This document shows positions 15,401-30,400 of a stretch of 64,000 nt of DNA, piece after piece. Location of the stretch: positions 496,001-560,000 of the forward strand of contig JAQSEB010000093.1 of NCBI GenBank assembly GCA_030063045.1, written 5' to 3'. The notes below the pieces were generated by a model. It had not been told where the DNA came from, searched no databases, and saw only the letters and a list, made by a program, of their open reading frames with translations. The position numbers and the translations under genes are program-made. This stretch comes from Pratylenchus scribneri (Eukaryota > Nematoda > Chromadorea > Rhabditida > Pratylenchidae). Positions within the stretch are counted from its first letter, which is position 1. The number at the start of each line of letters is the position of its first letter.

Positions 15401-18400
15401 GGAGCCATTTTTTGGGAAGGATTGGGGAAAATTGCTGGTTGGGACCTGTAACAGTTTTTAGCCTAATAGATTGATATTGATTAGCCAAACTAGGAAGGCA
15501 ATGTACCATTTTAAAGGCACAACTTTCCTTTATAAAGCGGCTTTATAAAATTTTAATGAAATCCCCTATAAAAATATTACAAGCCTTTGAGTATAATAAA
15601 CATGAATTTGTTGAGGATAAGCAGCTTATTTTGCAAATATTTAAACATTTCTAAAAAATAGAATAGCTACTTTTTGAGGACGTTTAGGCCTTTCAAATGA
15701 TATATATTCCCTTTACTCTATTGATTATTTTCTTGTTGAACTAGTGGCTAAAAATAAATATACTATATGCCCTAAGAGAAAATTCAGGGCACATTTCCTT
15801 TGAAGCCAATAAGAAAGGAGATTCGAGGGAACGAGGGAATACTGTAACAGTAATCACAAAGGGAAATTTTTCTTCTGATTTTGCCCAATGAATAGAGTAG
15901 ATGAATATGCCCTTAAGGAAATGTTTGATTTCTTTTTTTCCTTAATCAATTGTAGGGATATGGTAAGGTTGGAAATTTGCTTATTAATTTATGATTATTT
16001 TAACCTTTTAAAGAAATTAGAAAGCCTCTTTTTAGAGGACATTTAGGGCTTTCAAATGGTATAAAACCTTCCCGGAATGGTTACTTCCTCATTGAGATAT
16101 AGCCAAAATAATATTCAATAATATGTTCATTTTTCATTATAATTTAGATGCACTGAACCGCACATGACAGTGGAGAATTTACAACCCGGCCATCAATATC
16201 AATTTCGGGTGCGCGCCGTAAATAAAGAAGGTGAATCGGACCCGTTGGTGACCAAAGATCCAACATTGGCCAAAAATCCATTCGATGTGCCCGGCAAAAT
16301 GGACAAACCGGAAGTGACAGATTGGGACAAAGATCATGTGGATTTGGCATGGAAACCACCCGCAAATGACGGAGGCGCCCCAGTGGAGGAATATTTGATT
16401 GAGAAGAAAGATGCGACCACAGGGAAATGGCAAGAGGCATTGAGGGTGCCGGCAGATCAGACCAATGCGACTGTGCCTGGACTGAGAGCAGGAGAAGAAT
16501 ATCAATTCCGGATTAGTGCCAAAAATCGAGGCGGATTGGGCGAACCCAGCGATCCAACCCATCCGGTCACGGCCAAACCCAGAAATTTGGCCCCTCGAAT
16601 TCATCGAGAGGATTTGAGCGATCAAACAGTGCGGGTTGGCCAAGATGTGAAATTCAATGTGCACATTGACGGTGAACCACCACCAACGGTGACATGGACA
16701 TTCGAAGGTGGTCCATTGCCGGACTGTGTTCAAGTCCAAAATCCGGATTATTTGAGCAAATTTGCACTGGTTAAACCAACCCGGGCCCAAAGTGGAAAAT
16801 ACACAATTACGGCAACAAATCCAAATGGCACCGACTCCGTGACCATTCAAATTGCAGTCAAAAGTAGGCCATCTCCACCCAAAGGGCCATTGGATGTGTC
16901 GGATGTGTTCGAAAATAAAATGACATTGGATTGGAAACCGCCGGAGGATGACGGCGGTGAGCCAATTTCGCATTATGAAGTGGAAAGGCAGGATGGAAGG
17001 GATGGAATTTGGGTGCCATGTGGGTCAAGTGCCGAACCGCATATGGTTGTGGATGGATTATCGAAAGGGGCAAACTACAAATTCAGAGTGAAGGTAAGCA
17101 AAATTTGGAATAATTAAATTGGATTTTATGAATAATTTTATAGGCATTAAATTCGGAAGGCAAATCGGACCCGTTGGAATCGGACAAAGCCATCCAGGCC
17201 AAGAATCCCTACGAACGTCCGGATAAGCCGAATGCCCCGGAGCTGGTCGATTGGGATGCGGACCATGTTGACCTGAAATGGGAGCCACCTAAAAGCGATG
17301 GCGGTGCTCCAATTGAACAATATGTGGTGGAGAAGAGGAGCAAATATGGAAGATGGGAACCGTCGGGACTGACCACTGATGGGCAAACCACAGCAGGAAC
17401 AGTTGGGGGCCTGACAAAAGGGGAGGAATACGAATTCCGTATAACCGCTGTTAACAAGGGAGGACCCAGTGAACCATCGGACCCAAGTCGATCGGTGATT
17501 GCCAAACCACGGAATGGTAAATTAATTTCAAAATATAATTCATTTATACCAAAATAAAACATTTAAATTAAAAATTTCTAGAAAATTTTTTATATCAAAA
17601 GATAGAGATTTTTCTGCTCTATCGATCCATATCAAGATCATTAAAAATGGTTGAGATTGAAGCGAGTTATGAATGATTGAATTTGGCATTAGAAGTACCG
17701 TATTCTCTCCTCATCATTTATTGCTGTAGGAAGGGAAATTTATCTCTTTCCTCAATTTCACGCAAGGGAAAAAAGCCGCCTTTTCCTTTGGAGAATATGG
17801 CCTCCATTTTTGTTCACTCATGACTTCCTTCGATTTAAACCATTTTTAATAATTTTTATATGTTTTTATAGAGCGGAAAATTCTCTATCTTTTGATATAA
17901 ATAATGTTAAATAAATTCATTAAATAAATATTTTATTGAGATTTAAAAATGAGATGGATGGAAAGAGGGAAATTTTTATAAATTAAAATTATTAAAAAGA
18001 TAATTCAGAAAGAGTAAAGAAAGTGGAAAGCATTGAATTTTAACAAAATGGCCAGATACAATAAAATAACACAAAAAATAGTGTGATTAATAAAAAATTA
18101 AAATAAGGAAATTAAATTAGATTGGAAAAATTATAAATTTTTAATAAAAATAAATTTTAAAAAATTTTAAGTTCCACCAAAAATTGGCGAACTGAAGCCA
18201 TTGAAATTGCATGCCGGTCAAATGATCAATTTCGATGTGCCCGTTGAGGGTGAACCATTGCCAAATGTCACATGGTTTGGCCCGGATGGAAATGAGCTTC
18301 GATCTGCTGGACAAAAAGTGCGCATTGAACATGATGAGGAACAAGGCCGCGCGAAACTCCAAATAAAGGGAACGGACAGAAGCCATAGTGGCGAATATGT

Positions 18401-21400
18401 GATCCGGGCGGTGAATCCAAATGGCGAAGCCGAACAACGGGTCAGGGTGGATGTGTTGGGTGAGTGAAATTATGTCAAATTGTGAATTAGAAATAAACGA
18501 ATAATTTAATTTCAAATTGATTGATCCGAAATTTAATGGCAAGAAAATATGGACAAAAATAGAAACGGCTAATTTTTGCCAATTTGATCTTTTTTTTTCA
18601 TTATTTTTCTTCCATTTCTCTCAAATCCACAAATTTATTCCCCAATCTTCGCAGTTCAATCAGGATTATAAAATAAATATTATTAAATTTTTTTAAAAAG
18701 ACAATAGAGTAGATTTAGTATTGGTACAGTTCTTTTAGCCATAGCTCATTGGGGAATCAATCAATAAAATTAAAATTTATAAAATAAGCAGTTTTTCCTC
18801 AAAAAATTTGAGTATATTATTCTTGAAGTCATATTACTTTTTTTGAAAGATGGATTTTATAAATATTTTATGTCCATTTTTTAGAGGACACTTTGAATTT
18901 CGAATGATATATCAGCCTCCCTAAATAGGCTTTTGCCTCGTTAACATATCGATAAAAGTTTACTGAACATAGGCCGTATTGAATTCCCCTACTATAAGAA
19001 ATTTCATTATACTATGGAACTGATTTTCAGATAAGCCATCGGCGCCGGAAGGCCCATTGAATGTGTCGGACATTCACGCGGACAGATGCACCCTGGATTG
19101 GAAACCCCCGTTGGATGATGGCGGTGCACCCATCGAAAATTATGTGGTCGAAAAATTGGACACCAGCACCGGGAGATGGGTGAAAGCCGGCAAAACTGCT
19201 GGGCCAGAATGCAAATTCACAGTGGATGGATTGACCCCCGGACATGATTACAAATTTAGGGTGGCCGCAGTGAATGCGGAAGGCGAATCAGAACCGCTGG
19301 AAACGGATCATAAAATCACCGCGAAAGAACCATTCGATCCGCCCGGAAAGCCTGGAAAGGTGGGAAAAGGGAAAAATGGAAAGATAATTGGGGCCAAATT
19401 TGCAGCCAGAATTGACGGACTGGGACAAAGAACATGCCGAAATGAAATGGACACCACCCGCGGATGACGGCGGTGCACCAATTGAGGAATATGTGGTCGA
19501 AATGAGGGACAAATTCTCACCACAATGGAAACAAGTGGCCGTTGTGCCCGCAGATTCATCACCGCATGCTTCAGTTGGAGGATTAACGGAAGGGGAAGAA
19601 TACGAATTCCGTGTGGTGGCAAAGAATAAAGCCGGAAAAGGACAACCAAGTGACCCATCAAATGCGATTATTGCCAAAGACAGAAATGGTAGGGAATAAA
19701 GGGAGAATATGCACATTCTTATCGCCGTTTACTTATAATAATTTATCAAGGATTAAATTAATTAAAATGATTTTGTTATATAATTTAAAGGGCAGACTTT
19801 TGGCTATCAAATGATATTAATTTTTATCTAAATTGGTTCATAAATATTGAAATTGTGTCCAAAAAATCATTTAAAAAGGGACTTTTTCGATGTTTGACGA
19901 AACATTTGTGGATTTTATGAGCCATAACTCCATAAATTCTGAATCAATTTAAGTAAAATTAATATCTTTAAATAGCCATAAGTTTATTGATACTAAAATA
20001 ATCCAAATTATTTCAATCTTTGATGAGTAATTATAATTAAAAAAGTGATAAGTTGGACAACCCTATAGATGGGAAATGTTGTTAATTATGGCCACTTTAA
20101 GTTCCGCCAAAAATCGATCGAAGTTCCATCCATGAAATCCGAGTTCGAGCCGGCCAACCCTTCCAATTGGATATTCCAATTTCTGGTGAACCGCCACCCG
20201 AAATCACTTGGGATTTTGAGGGAAAACCGCTGGAATCGGATGATCGAATGAAAATTGTGTGCAATGAAAAAGGCACAAAATTCACAGTGAAAAGGGCACT
20301 CCGTTCGGATACGGGTGTTTTCAACATTACGGCCAAAAATGATAATGGAACGGACAAAGCCGAAGTGCATGTTACCGTTTTGGACAGGTTGGAATGAATG
20401 GGAATTTATGAAATTGGTTTAAAACCCTCACAAAAATAGACCCATTGAACCACGTGGCCCATTGAATATTGGAAATGTGCACAAAACTGGGTGCACATTG
20501 GATTGGAAACCGCCAGAGGACGATGGAGGAGCGGCAGTGTCCCATTATGTAGTGGAAAAATTGGACTTGGCCACGGGGAGATGGACTGGCGCAGGGGAAA
20601 GTACGGATTGCAAAATGGATGTGACGGATTTGACGCCGGGACATGAATATCGTTTCAGGGTGAAAGCAGTTAACAAATATGGGGAATCGGATCCACTGGA
20701 AGCGCAGAAATCAATTGTGGCCAAAGATCCATTCGATACGGCAGATAGGCCAGGTGGGAAGAGAAAATTTAGATTAAATTTATTATTCACATTTTCCAAG
20801 CTTCCAAATTATTCAATTTTATAGGCTAATTAAAAATTTAAAAAAAAGAATTATTTAATTTGTCGAAAAAATATTGTTGCAATAGGTCCACAATCCTTTA
20901 TATATAATTGATAGATCTATTCAAGAAACATCATAATATAACAGAACCTAGTTTTAAACCCTAATCAAAATTGGTTTAAACCGTTTAATAACCCTTTAAT
21001 TTTGACCAAATCATGACCGAAATTACACACCTTTTGATGCTATTAACTAGCTATATCTTATGGTATATAGTTTATGAATCTGAGATTGACCATTGGACCA
21101 TTATTTTAATAAACTGTTCTTTTTTGTCAATTTCAATATTTTTTTCAAGATTTTCACTGATTTTTCGGCAAATTAATTATCATCCAAAATTTATAGGAAC
21201 ACCGGACATTGTGGATTGGGACAAGAATTGGGCCGATTTGAAATGGACTCCACCCGCGGATGATGGCGGAGCGCCGGTGGAAAAATATGTGGTCGAGAAG
21301 AGAATGGGCAACGGTGATTGGGAATATGGGACGGAGGTGCCGGCCAGCCAAACAAATGCCAAAGTGGAAGGCCTAATCGAAGGGAAACAATACCAGTTCA

Positions 21401-24400
21401 GAATTAAAGCAGTTAATAAAGCGGGCGAATCTTCCCCCTCGAATCCGAGTCGAACACTTTTGGCCAAAGCTCGTCGATTGCCACCGAAGATTGATCGATC
21501 AGCCATGCCCGAAATTCGGATAAAGAAAGGTGGCACAATTGAATTCAATGTACCAGTGGAGGGCGAACCAAACCCAAAATGCCAATGGTCAATCAATGGC
21601 ACCCCATTGAGCACATCCGATCGCACAAAAGTGGACAATACCAACGAAAATCACACCAAATTGAGGACATTCGATGCGGAAAGAATGGACAGTGGAGTGT
21701 ACAAATTGTTGGCCACAAATGAGCATGGAAAGGATGAATGCGAAGTGCAAGTGACCGTTTTGGATGTGCCAAGTCCACCTGGGGGCCCGCTGGATGCTAG
21801 GGATGTGACCAAGGAAAGTGCCACGCTGAAATGGTTTACCCCCGAGGATGATGGTGGCTCACCAATTACCCACTATTTGGTGGAGAAGCAGGAGGCCGAT
21901 GGCCGATGGTGTCCTTGTGGAGAAACACCGGAAACAACGCTGAGAGTGAATAGACTCGTCGAAGGAAAGGAATACAAATTTCGGGTGCGCGCAGTAAACA
22001 GACAGGGCGAATCGAAGCCATTGACTGGGGATCAAAGTGTTTTGGCCAAAAATCCATGGGAAAATCCAGGAAAACCGCAAGACGTGAAAGTGGTCGATTG
22101 GGACAAGGACCATATGGATTTGGAGTGGAGGCCACCAATTTCGGATGGAGGCGCCCCAATTGATGGATACATTATTGAGAGGAAACCGAAGAATGGACAT
22201 TGGTTGCCTTGTGGCCAAATTCAAGGAAATGTGTGCAAAGGAACAGCGGATGGACTAATCCCAGGGGAAGAGGTGGGAAACGAAACAGAATAATTGAGTA
22301 TTGCCGATTTAGTCCATTCTTTATGGCAATAGCCAAAAAAATAACTTTTTTATTTGAGAAGGCTATATGCTATATGAAAGCCCCAAATTTCCTCTAAAAA
22401 GTGGCTAAAAACAACTTAAATTAAAAATACTACACCAAATAAATTTATAATTGAATCCTATATTGAATAAGAAAAGAAAGAAAGGAAATGTTTCCTCAGG
22501 GCCCATCAACTCATTGCCCACAGCTATTCTTTCTCGATTACGGTATCTATATTACAGTATTCCTTCTTTCCCTCGATTCATTTTTCCTATTGAACTTCAA
22601 AAGGAAGAATGTGCAGTGACATTTGCCTGAGTGAGGACATATTCCATACTCCATGGGCGATAAGGGGACAATTTGGAAAATGCAATTAAATGGTTTTTGG
22701 TTTATATTTCAACAAGGAAATAAAAACAATCTGAGAGGTAATTTCCCGTTATCTGGGGGGGGGGGGGGCAGAGTCATTATGTGGGGGGCGTCTCCCTAAA
22801 AAGAGGCTATACGCTATACCCCCTAGATAATGGGAAAGATTCCACAAATTATCCTCTAAAAAGTGGCTTTTCTAATTTTTTAAAAAATTTTGTAAAATTA
22901 GTGCTTTTTCCTCGTAAATTCGGGTTTATTACACTCTCAAGGATATGCAATTATTTTGAATTCTAGATTTTTTAAAATGCAGGCTAATTTTTAGAGGAAA
23001 ATTTTACCTTTCAATTGGTATATCGCCTTCCTAGAATGGCTATTGCCTAGGTTAAATTATGGGCATAAAACCGATGCATTACTTAATCGGCCTTATTCAA
23101 TTGGGAATGATTTTTGAATAAATGGAATTATTAATTCATTTTAGTACCAGTTCCGAGTTAAAGCCGTAAACAAAGCTGGCGAAGGCGAACCCTCAGATCC
23201 AACAGAACCAAAAGTGGCAAAACCGCGAAAAATGGCACCAAAATTGAATTTGAACTCGCTGATGGACATCCGCGTTCGTGCCGGCCAACCAATCAATATT
23301 TGTGCCGAATTCGAAGGGGAACCGGCACCTGTGGCCAGTTGGACTGTGAATGGGAAGCCATTTACGGGATCAAGCCATGCCGAATTGGACAATAAAGAAC
23401 ATTTGAGTAGCATAACAATTGGAGCGGCCGAAAGATCCGATGCTGGGACTTATGGGATTTCGGTGAAAAATGAACATGGAGTGGACCAGGCACAATGCAA
23501 AGTGACCGTATTGGATGTGCCCGGACCACCACAAGGCCCACTGCAAGCGAAGAATATTCACAAGGAGGGATGTACGTTGAATTGGCGACCACCGGAGGAT
23601 GATGGAGGAGCCGAAATAATTGGATATGTGGTTGAGAAATTGGACACAAGCAGAGGAACATGGCAAGAAGTTGGCCAATTTCCGGATTGTGAGGCCAAAG
23701 TAACAAAATTGACAACGGGGAAAAAGGTGAGGGAACATATATTTACATATTTTATTCATGAATTAATTTGGCGAACAGACAAAAATGTTGAAATAAAAGA
23801 ATAGATGAAGACCAAAATTAATTACAATGGTTTTAGGATTTATTTATCTTACATTTAAAAATCATTTAACATTGTATAGGCTCGCCAAGATGCATCGAAT
23901 GGAATTAATTTGTCATAGTTTGGTTAAAATTAAAGGATATTAAACGGTTTAAATCCATTTTGGTTTTTGGTTCAAAACTAAATTAAAATTGGTTAAACCA
24001 AAGTCAAAATAAAATCAAATGATGCATCTTGTCTAGATTTATCGACTTTATTATTTTTCTTATTGATACTTACTCGAGCCTAGACTAAATTCTGAACCAT
24101 TATAATCTTTTTTCACCAAATTATACAAAATATTTCCCTTTATTCTCATTTTTAAGTATTTATTCCGTGTGAAAGCCGTCAATGTATATGGTGAATCGAA
24201 GCCGCTGGAAGGCGACAAGGAAATTATTGCCAAAAATCCATTTGATGTGCCAGATCCACCTTCGGCACCGGAAATAATCGACTATGACGAAGGCCGAATC
24301 GATATTGCCTGGAAACCTCCGGCCAATGACGGGGGTGCCCCAATAAAGGAATATATTGTGGAAAGAAGGGAAAAGGGCTCACCAAATTGGATGGAAGTTG

Positions 24401-27400
24401 GCCATTGCCCTTCGACCAGTTTTTCTTGCACTGGACTGAGAAAGGGACAAGAATATGAATTCCGGGTTCGTGCCGTAAATGAGGCAGGCCCATCGGCCCC
24501 TTCGGCGCCATCCGCCTCACAAATGTGCAAAACACGGTGGCTGAAACCGCAAATTATAACTCAACAAAGGAAATGGAAAGTCCGAGCCGGGAACACTTTG
24601 ACAATGGACATCGAATTTGTGGGCGCACCGGACCCAAGTGTGGGTTGGACAAAGGCTGGTGTTGGCTCATTGCCAGCCGAATTGATTATGGACAAAAAAC
24701 CGGGCAAAACGTCAATATTCTTCCCACATGCCAAAAGGGCAGAAAGTGGGGCCTATGAATTGAGACTGAAGAATGAAGTGGGCGAAACGGAGGGAACATT
24801 CGAAGTGATCGTCCAGGACAGGCCTGGCCCACCTAAGGGGCCAATGGGCGTGGAAAACATCACAAAGGATTCATGCCAACTGAATTGGCATCCACCGGAG
24901 GATGATGGCGGATCGGAGATTACAAATTACGTGTTGGAGAAGAGGGAAGTGGGCAGTGGAGTTTGGACGCCAGTTTCCAATTTTGTTGCCGGATGCAGTT
25001 GTACCGCAGGCAAATTGAGGGAAGGCCAAGAATATGAATTCCGTGTTTGTGCCGAAAATGCCCTGGGTCGATCTGATCCACTGGTCATCGATTCGCCGGT
25101 CTTGGCCAAAGACCCATTCGGCACACCGGGCAAACCGGGAAGACCGGAAATCACAGATCATGACAATCATCATATTTCGCTGAAATGGACACCACCAAAT
25201 GACACTGGTGGATCGCCAATTACCCATTATGATGTACAAAGGAAAGACCAGAAAACTGGACGATGGATTAAGGTAGAGTGTTTTAGGGGCGAAACAAAGG
25301 ACATTCCAGTACTTGGACATTCTTTTAGCCATAGCTAAGCAAGAAAGTAATCTAAATTTAATATCAATATATCATTTTAAGCTCTTATTAGTCATCTAGA
25401 AAGTTGCAATTTCCAAATTCTTTAAAAGTTAAAACAACAAGTAATTTATAAGCAAATATATCAAAACCATTTATTGAAACCTATATGGAATAAGGAAAAG
25501 GAAATATTACTTTAGCCTAGGGCATCTTTATCCTCATTCATTCCTCTCAAAGGAAATTTTCCTTCTGGATTACGGTATGCCGTACCGTACACCTTCTTTC
25601 CCTCGAATAACTTTTCTTACAAAAGGGAATGTGTTTAAGATTTTCCATGAGGGCATATCAATGTAGATTGCAGATAAGGGAAGGGACCATTTTTACTCAC
25701 ATTTCAACAAGGACACAACCTATTTGAAATGGTCAAATGACAATTAAAAACCTTCAAACGTCTTCTAAAATGTTGCTTATTAGCTTCTTTCAAATTGATA
25801 TATCCGCTTTCCATATTGGTAATAGCCTCGCTTAGTTATAGACAAAAGAATGACATAAGGTATTGAAAATTCCCCTACCTTTTTGTTTCTATGCAATTTA
25901 ATTTAAATAAATTAATTATATTTAGGTGAACACCCATCCAGTCTATGAAATGGAATACACGGATGAAAGAGTACAACCAGGGCATGGCTATGAATATCGG
26001 GTGGTGGCAGTGAATAAAGCTGGTCCTGGCAAACCATCGGAACCATCGGATTTGGCATTTGCCAAACCCAAATTCGAGGCACCTCGATTCGAATTGGACA
26101 TTGATGGAAAGGAAGTGCGTGTGAGGGCTGGCCAACCCTTGGATTTGCCCATTCCCTATGTGGGATCGCCCCAACCTGAAATTACATGGACAAAAGATGG
26201 AATGCAAATGAGTGGTTGGTTTAATAATAAATTGTGAATAAATGAATATTATCCAAATAAAGGTGTGGAAACGAAACCAGGATTGACTCGTCTTTACATT
26301 CCACAAAGCAAACGTGCGGATTCAGGCCAATGTCGAATTGAGGCAACAAATGAATATGGAAAGGCTGAAGCCCGAGTGCTGATCACCGTGATTGATAGGC
26401 CTGGACCGCCCGAGGGACCAATCACCTATCCATCAACCACAAAGTAAACCAAAAAAAAATCAAATTTAATTAATTATTATGTTCATTTTTATAGACGTGG
26501 AATCACGTTGGCTTGGAAACCGCCAAACGATGATGGAGGCGCGGAATTGAGTGGTTACCGAATTGAATACCAAGAATTGGGTGCCCACGATTGGGAACGA
26601 GTGCCGGAACAATGCACACTGCTCAGCTACACAGTTCGCAATTTGGAGAAAGGAAAACAGTATAGATTCCGAGTGTTCGCCGAGAATATGGCCGGAATTA
26701 GTGAACCATTGAATGGGGATCCGGTGACCGCAAAAGATCCATTCGGTTTGTTGAAGGGGAATTGAATGAATTGATTGATGAATTTTTTATTATAAATATT
26801 TAATTTTACAAAAAAAATCATTGAAAATATCGAAAAGAATAATGAAATTGCCTAAAAGATTTTACATAATGCCAAAATAATTATAGTTTAGGGATTTGTC
26901 TTACATTCATAAATCATAACATAAACTATAAACCATTGAATAAAGTTGATAGACACATCGAATGATACATAATTTTATAATTATTTGGTCAAAATTAACA
27001 GTATTAAACGGTTTAAACCGTTTTTGACACAAACTAAGTTAAGATTTATTAAATCTAAACAAAAATTTAATCAAATAATGCAACCTCTGGTATAATTTAT
27101 TGGTATTGTTTGGAATAAACTTCTGAAACGTTATAATCATTTTGGCATTTTCAATATTCTTTTGGACAATTTCAATAACTTTTTTTGATAAATTTAATAC
27201 CATTATTTTAATTAGATCCACCCGGCGCTCCATCTACCCCAGAAGTGACTGGCTACGATTCGAATATGGTGGCCTTGAAATGGAATCCACCGAGGGATGA
27301 CGGCGGCTCGCCAATCACCGGATATGTGGTTGAACGACTTGAGAAGAAAGGAGGCGGCGATTGGGCTCCGGTCACCTCACTTGGCATTGTCCGAATGCCA

Positions 27401-30400
27401 CAGGCCACTGTAACGGGTCTTTCCAAGGGCGAAACATACCAATTCCGGGCGAGGGCGGTAAATGCTGCGGGTGAGGGGCCACCGAGTGGAGCATGCGAAC
27501 CGGTGGAATGCCGTCCATTTGTTGAACCACCTGGAGCACCAGATAAACCCAGAATTGGCAAAGTCACGAGGCATACGGTGGATTTGAGTTGGATGCGTCC
27601 AATTTCGGATGGAGGAGCACCAATTGAAGGATATGTGGTGGAGCAAAGGAAAATGGGCGATGATGAATGGAAAAGGGCAAATGTGGGAATGGGCCCGGGC
27701 AAAATGGTGCGCGACACACGCTGCACGGTGGAAGGTCTCCCGGAAAAGGAACAATTCGAATTTCGGGTTCGCGCCGTGAACAAAGCGGGCGAAGGTGAAC
27801 CATCAAAGCCCAGCGATTTGGTGTTCACCACGGACGAACCTGGCAGACCAATCCTGGATTTGAGTGGCCTAAAAGATATCACAGTGCGCGCCGGTGAAAC
27901 AATCACCTTCACATTGCCATACAGTTCGGGTGGAGTGAAACCATCGGTGGATGTGCTGAATGGAAACCAAACAATATTTGAGGATGAACGCACAAAAATG
28001 GAAGTGGACGATGATAAAATTGTATTCACCACAATTGACTCGAAACGATCGGATGCAGGGCCATACAAAGTTGTTGTCCAAAATAGGCATGGAAAGGATT
28101 CGGCCAAATTGAATGTGAATGTTTTGGATGTGCCAGGCAAACCCACTGGGCCAATCCTCTTCTCGGAATTGGCCAGCGATGCATGCACTTTGCATTGGAG
28201 TCCTCCAAAGGATGATGGAGGGTCACCGGTTACAAATTATGTGGTGGAAAGGAAACCGGCAAAAGGAGGCGACGGTGATTGGGAGAAGGTTGGAGCCCCG
28301 GCTGGATTGTCGTTCCGAAGCCGGGGATTGACCAACGGTGAACGATACGATTTCCGTGTGCGAGCCGAGAACCAATTTGGAGTTGGTGAGTTCAGCTGAA
28401 TTATATGGGCATTCCCCAATTTGTCGCCATTTGTAATAACTTATCAAAGACTGAACAAATTTTGGTTTTTATTATCAAATTAAAGAGCAGACTGTTGGCT
28501 ATTAAATGATATTAATTTATTAAAATTGGTTCAGAAATAACGAATTTGTTGCCAAACTTTTCGCTATCCATGGTAAAGGTAGTTTTAAAAGATTTTCTGT
28601 ATTCAACTTCATCAAATTCTGAAGTCTGAACTAATTTTAATAAAATTTTTATCTTTGAATAGCGAATAGGCCACCACTTTAATTTTATAAAAAATAATCA
28701 AAATTGGTTCAGTTTCGATGAGTAATTAAATATTGACAAGTTGGGGCATATCCTAATTATATGAAAAATTTGTGATGATTTGTTTGCAGGCGCACCGTTA
28801 GATGCGGATGAATCCCTTTTGGCCAAAGGGCCATTCGATGTTCCCGGACCACCTGGAGCACCCGAACCGCTGCACACTGCCGAGGATTCCATCACCCTTC
28901 AATGGACCAAACCATTGCACGATGGTGGGGCACCAATTCTGGGATATGTCCTGGAAAAGAGGGAGGCAGGATCAAATGATCCCTGGGAGAGGGCTGCCTT
29001 TGGCAATGTTCCTGACACAAAATGCAAAGTGACGGGGGTGAAGCCACAACACACCTACGAATTCCGTGTGGCCGCCGTCAACGCTGCCGGTCAAGGCGAA
29101 TGGAGCGAAAATTCGGTGCCAATTATTGCCGCACCACGGCCCTCTCGACCTGTGATTTCAATGGGAATGTTGGCCCGGGATATGATCGCAATGGTCGGCG
29201 ATTCGGTCAAATTGCTTGTCCCATATGCGGCCAGTCCTCGGCCAGAGATCACGTGGACAAAGAATGGAATACCTTTGGATGGAAGGGACAGGGCCCAAAT
29301 TGAGAGCAACGATTTCCTCACTCAACTCAATTATCCAAAATGCGAAAGAGGCGATACTGGGACATATTCCATTGTAAGAAGAAAGCAAAATTACCAAATG
29401 ATTAAACATTTTAGTTAAAAAGAAGGGAATTCATTAGAGGCAAAAGTGGTGTCAAATTATCAAAAAATTCCATCTGTTATTTTAAGAAATAATTCCGCCG
29501 GTTTTAATTTAATTAGTTAATTTGAAAAGGTGACAAATTATTAAATTAAATTGAGGAAATTAGAAGGAAATTCGTTTTGTTAAGGAATAAATTATCAAAT
29601 GTTCATTTTTTCAACATTTAGCGAATTGAGAACGATCTTGGCTCGGATTCTGTGGATTTGCGATTGAAGGTGAGATCCATTAGAATATTCCTATCCTCAA
29701 TTCATTCCCCCTAGGTTGTGGACCGACCATCACCGCCCGAGGGTCCCCTGGATGTGGACGACATTGGCCCAGAATCGTGTCGACTTGCCTGGAAACCGCC
29801 TCGAGATGATGGCGGATCGCCCATCACAAATTATGTCATTGAAAAATGCCGATTGGGCAGTGGGCCCGAAAATTGGGAAAGACTGAGTTCATTCGTGCGA
29901 AATACGAACACATTGGTACCAGGACTGATTGAAAATGAACGGTACAAATTCCGGGTGATGGCCGAAAATCAATATGGCATTTCCAACCCACTGGAATTGC
30001 CTGAACCAATTGTGGCCAAATATCAAGTAAATTCTCAATATTTTTATTCTTTTTAATTCCAATTTTTTGCAGTTTTCTGTGCCCGGTCAACCAGATAAGC
30101 CAGTTGTTCGCAACTTTGATCGAACTTGGGCCGATGTTGAATGGGAACCGCCAGCATCAAATGGTGGCTCCAAAATTCTTGGCTACAATCTACAATACAG
30201 GGATCAACATTCCCATAAATGGGTAAGGGAATTGGGGGAATTAATTCCATTCATTTATCTATCCTCCTTCAGATTACCGCCGAGAAAGCATTGATTGAAG
30301 GAACCAATTTCAAAGTGCAAAATCTCAGGGACCAAGGGGAATATGAATTTCGGGTTGTGGCCAAAAATGCTGCTGGCTGGAGTAAGCCATCGCCACCCAG

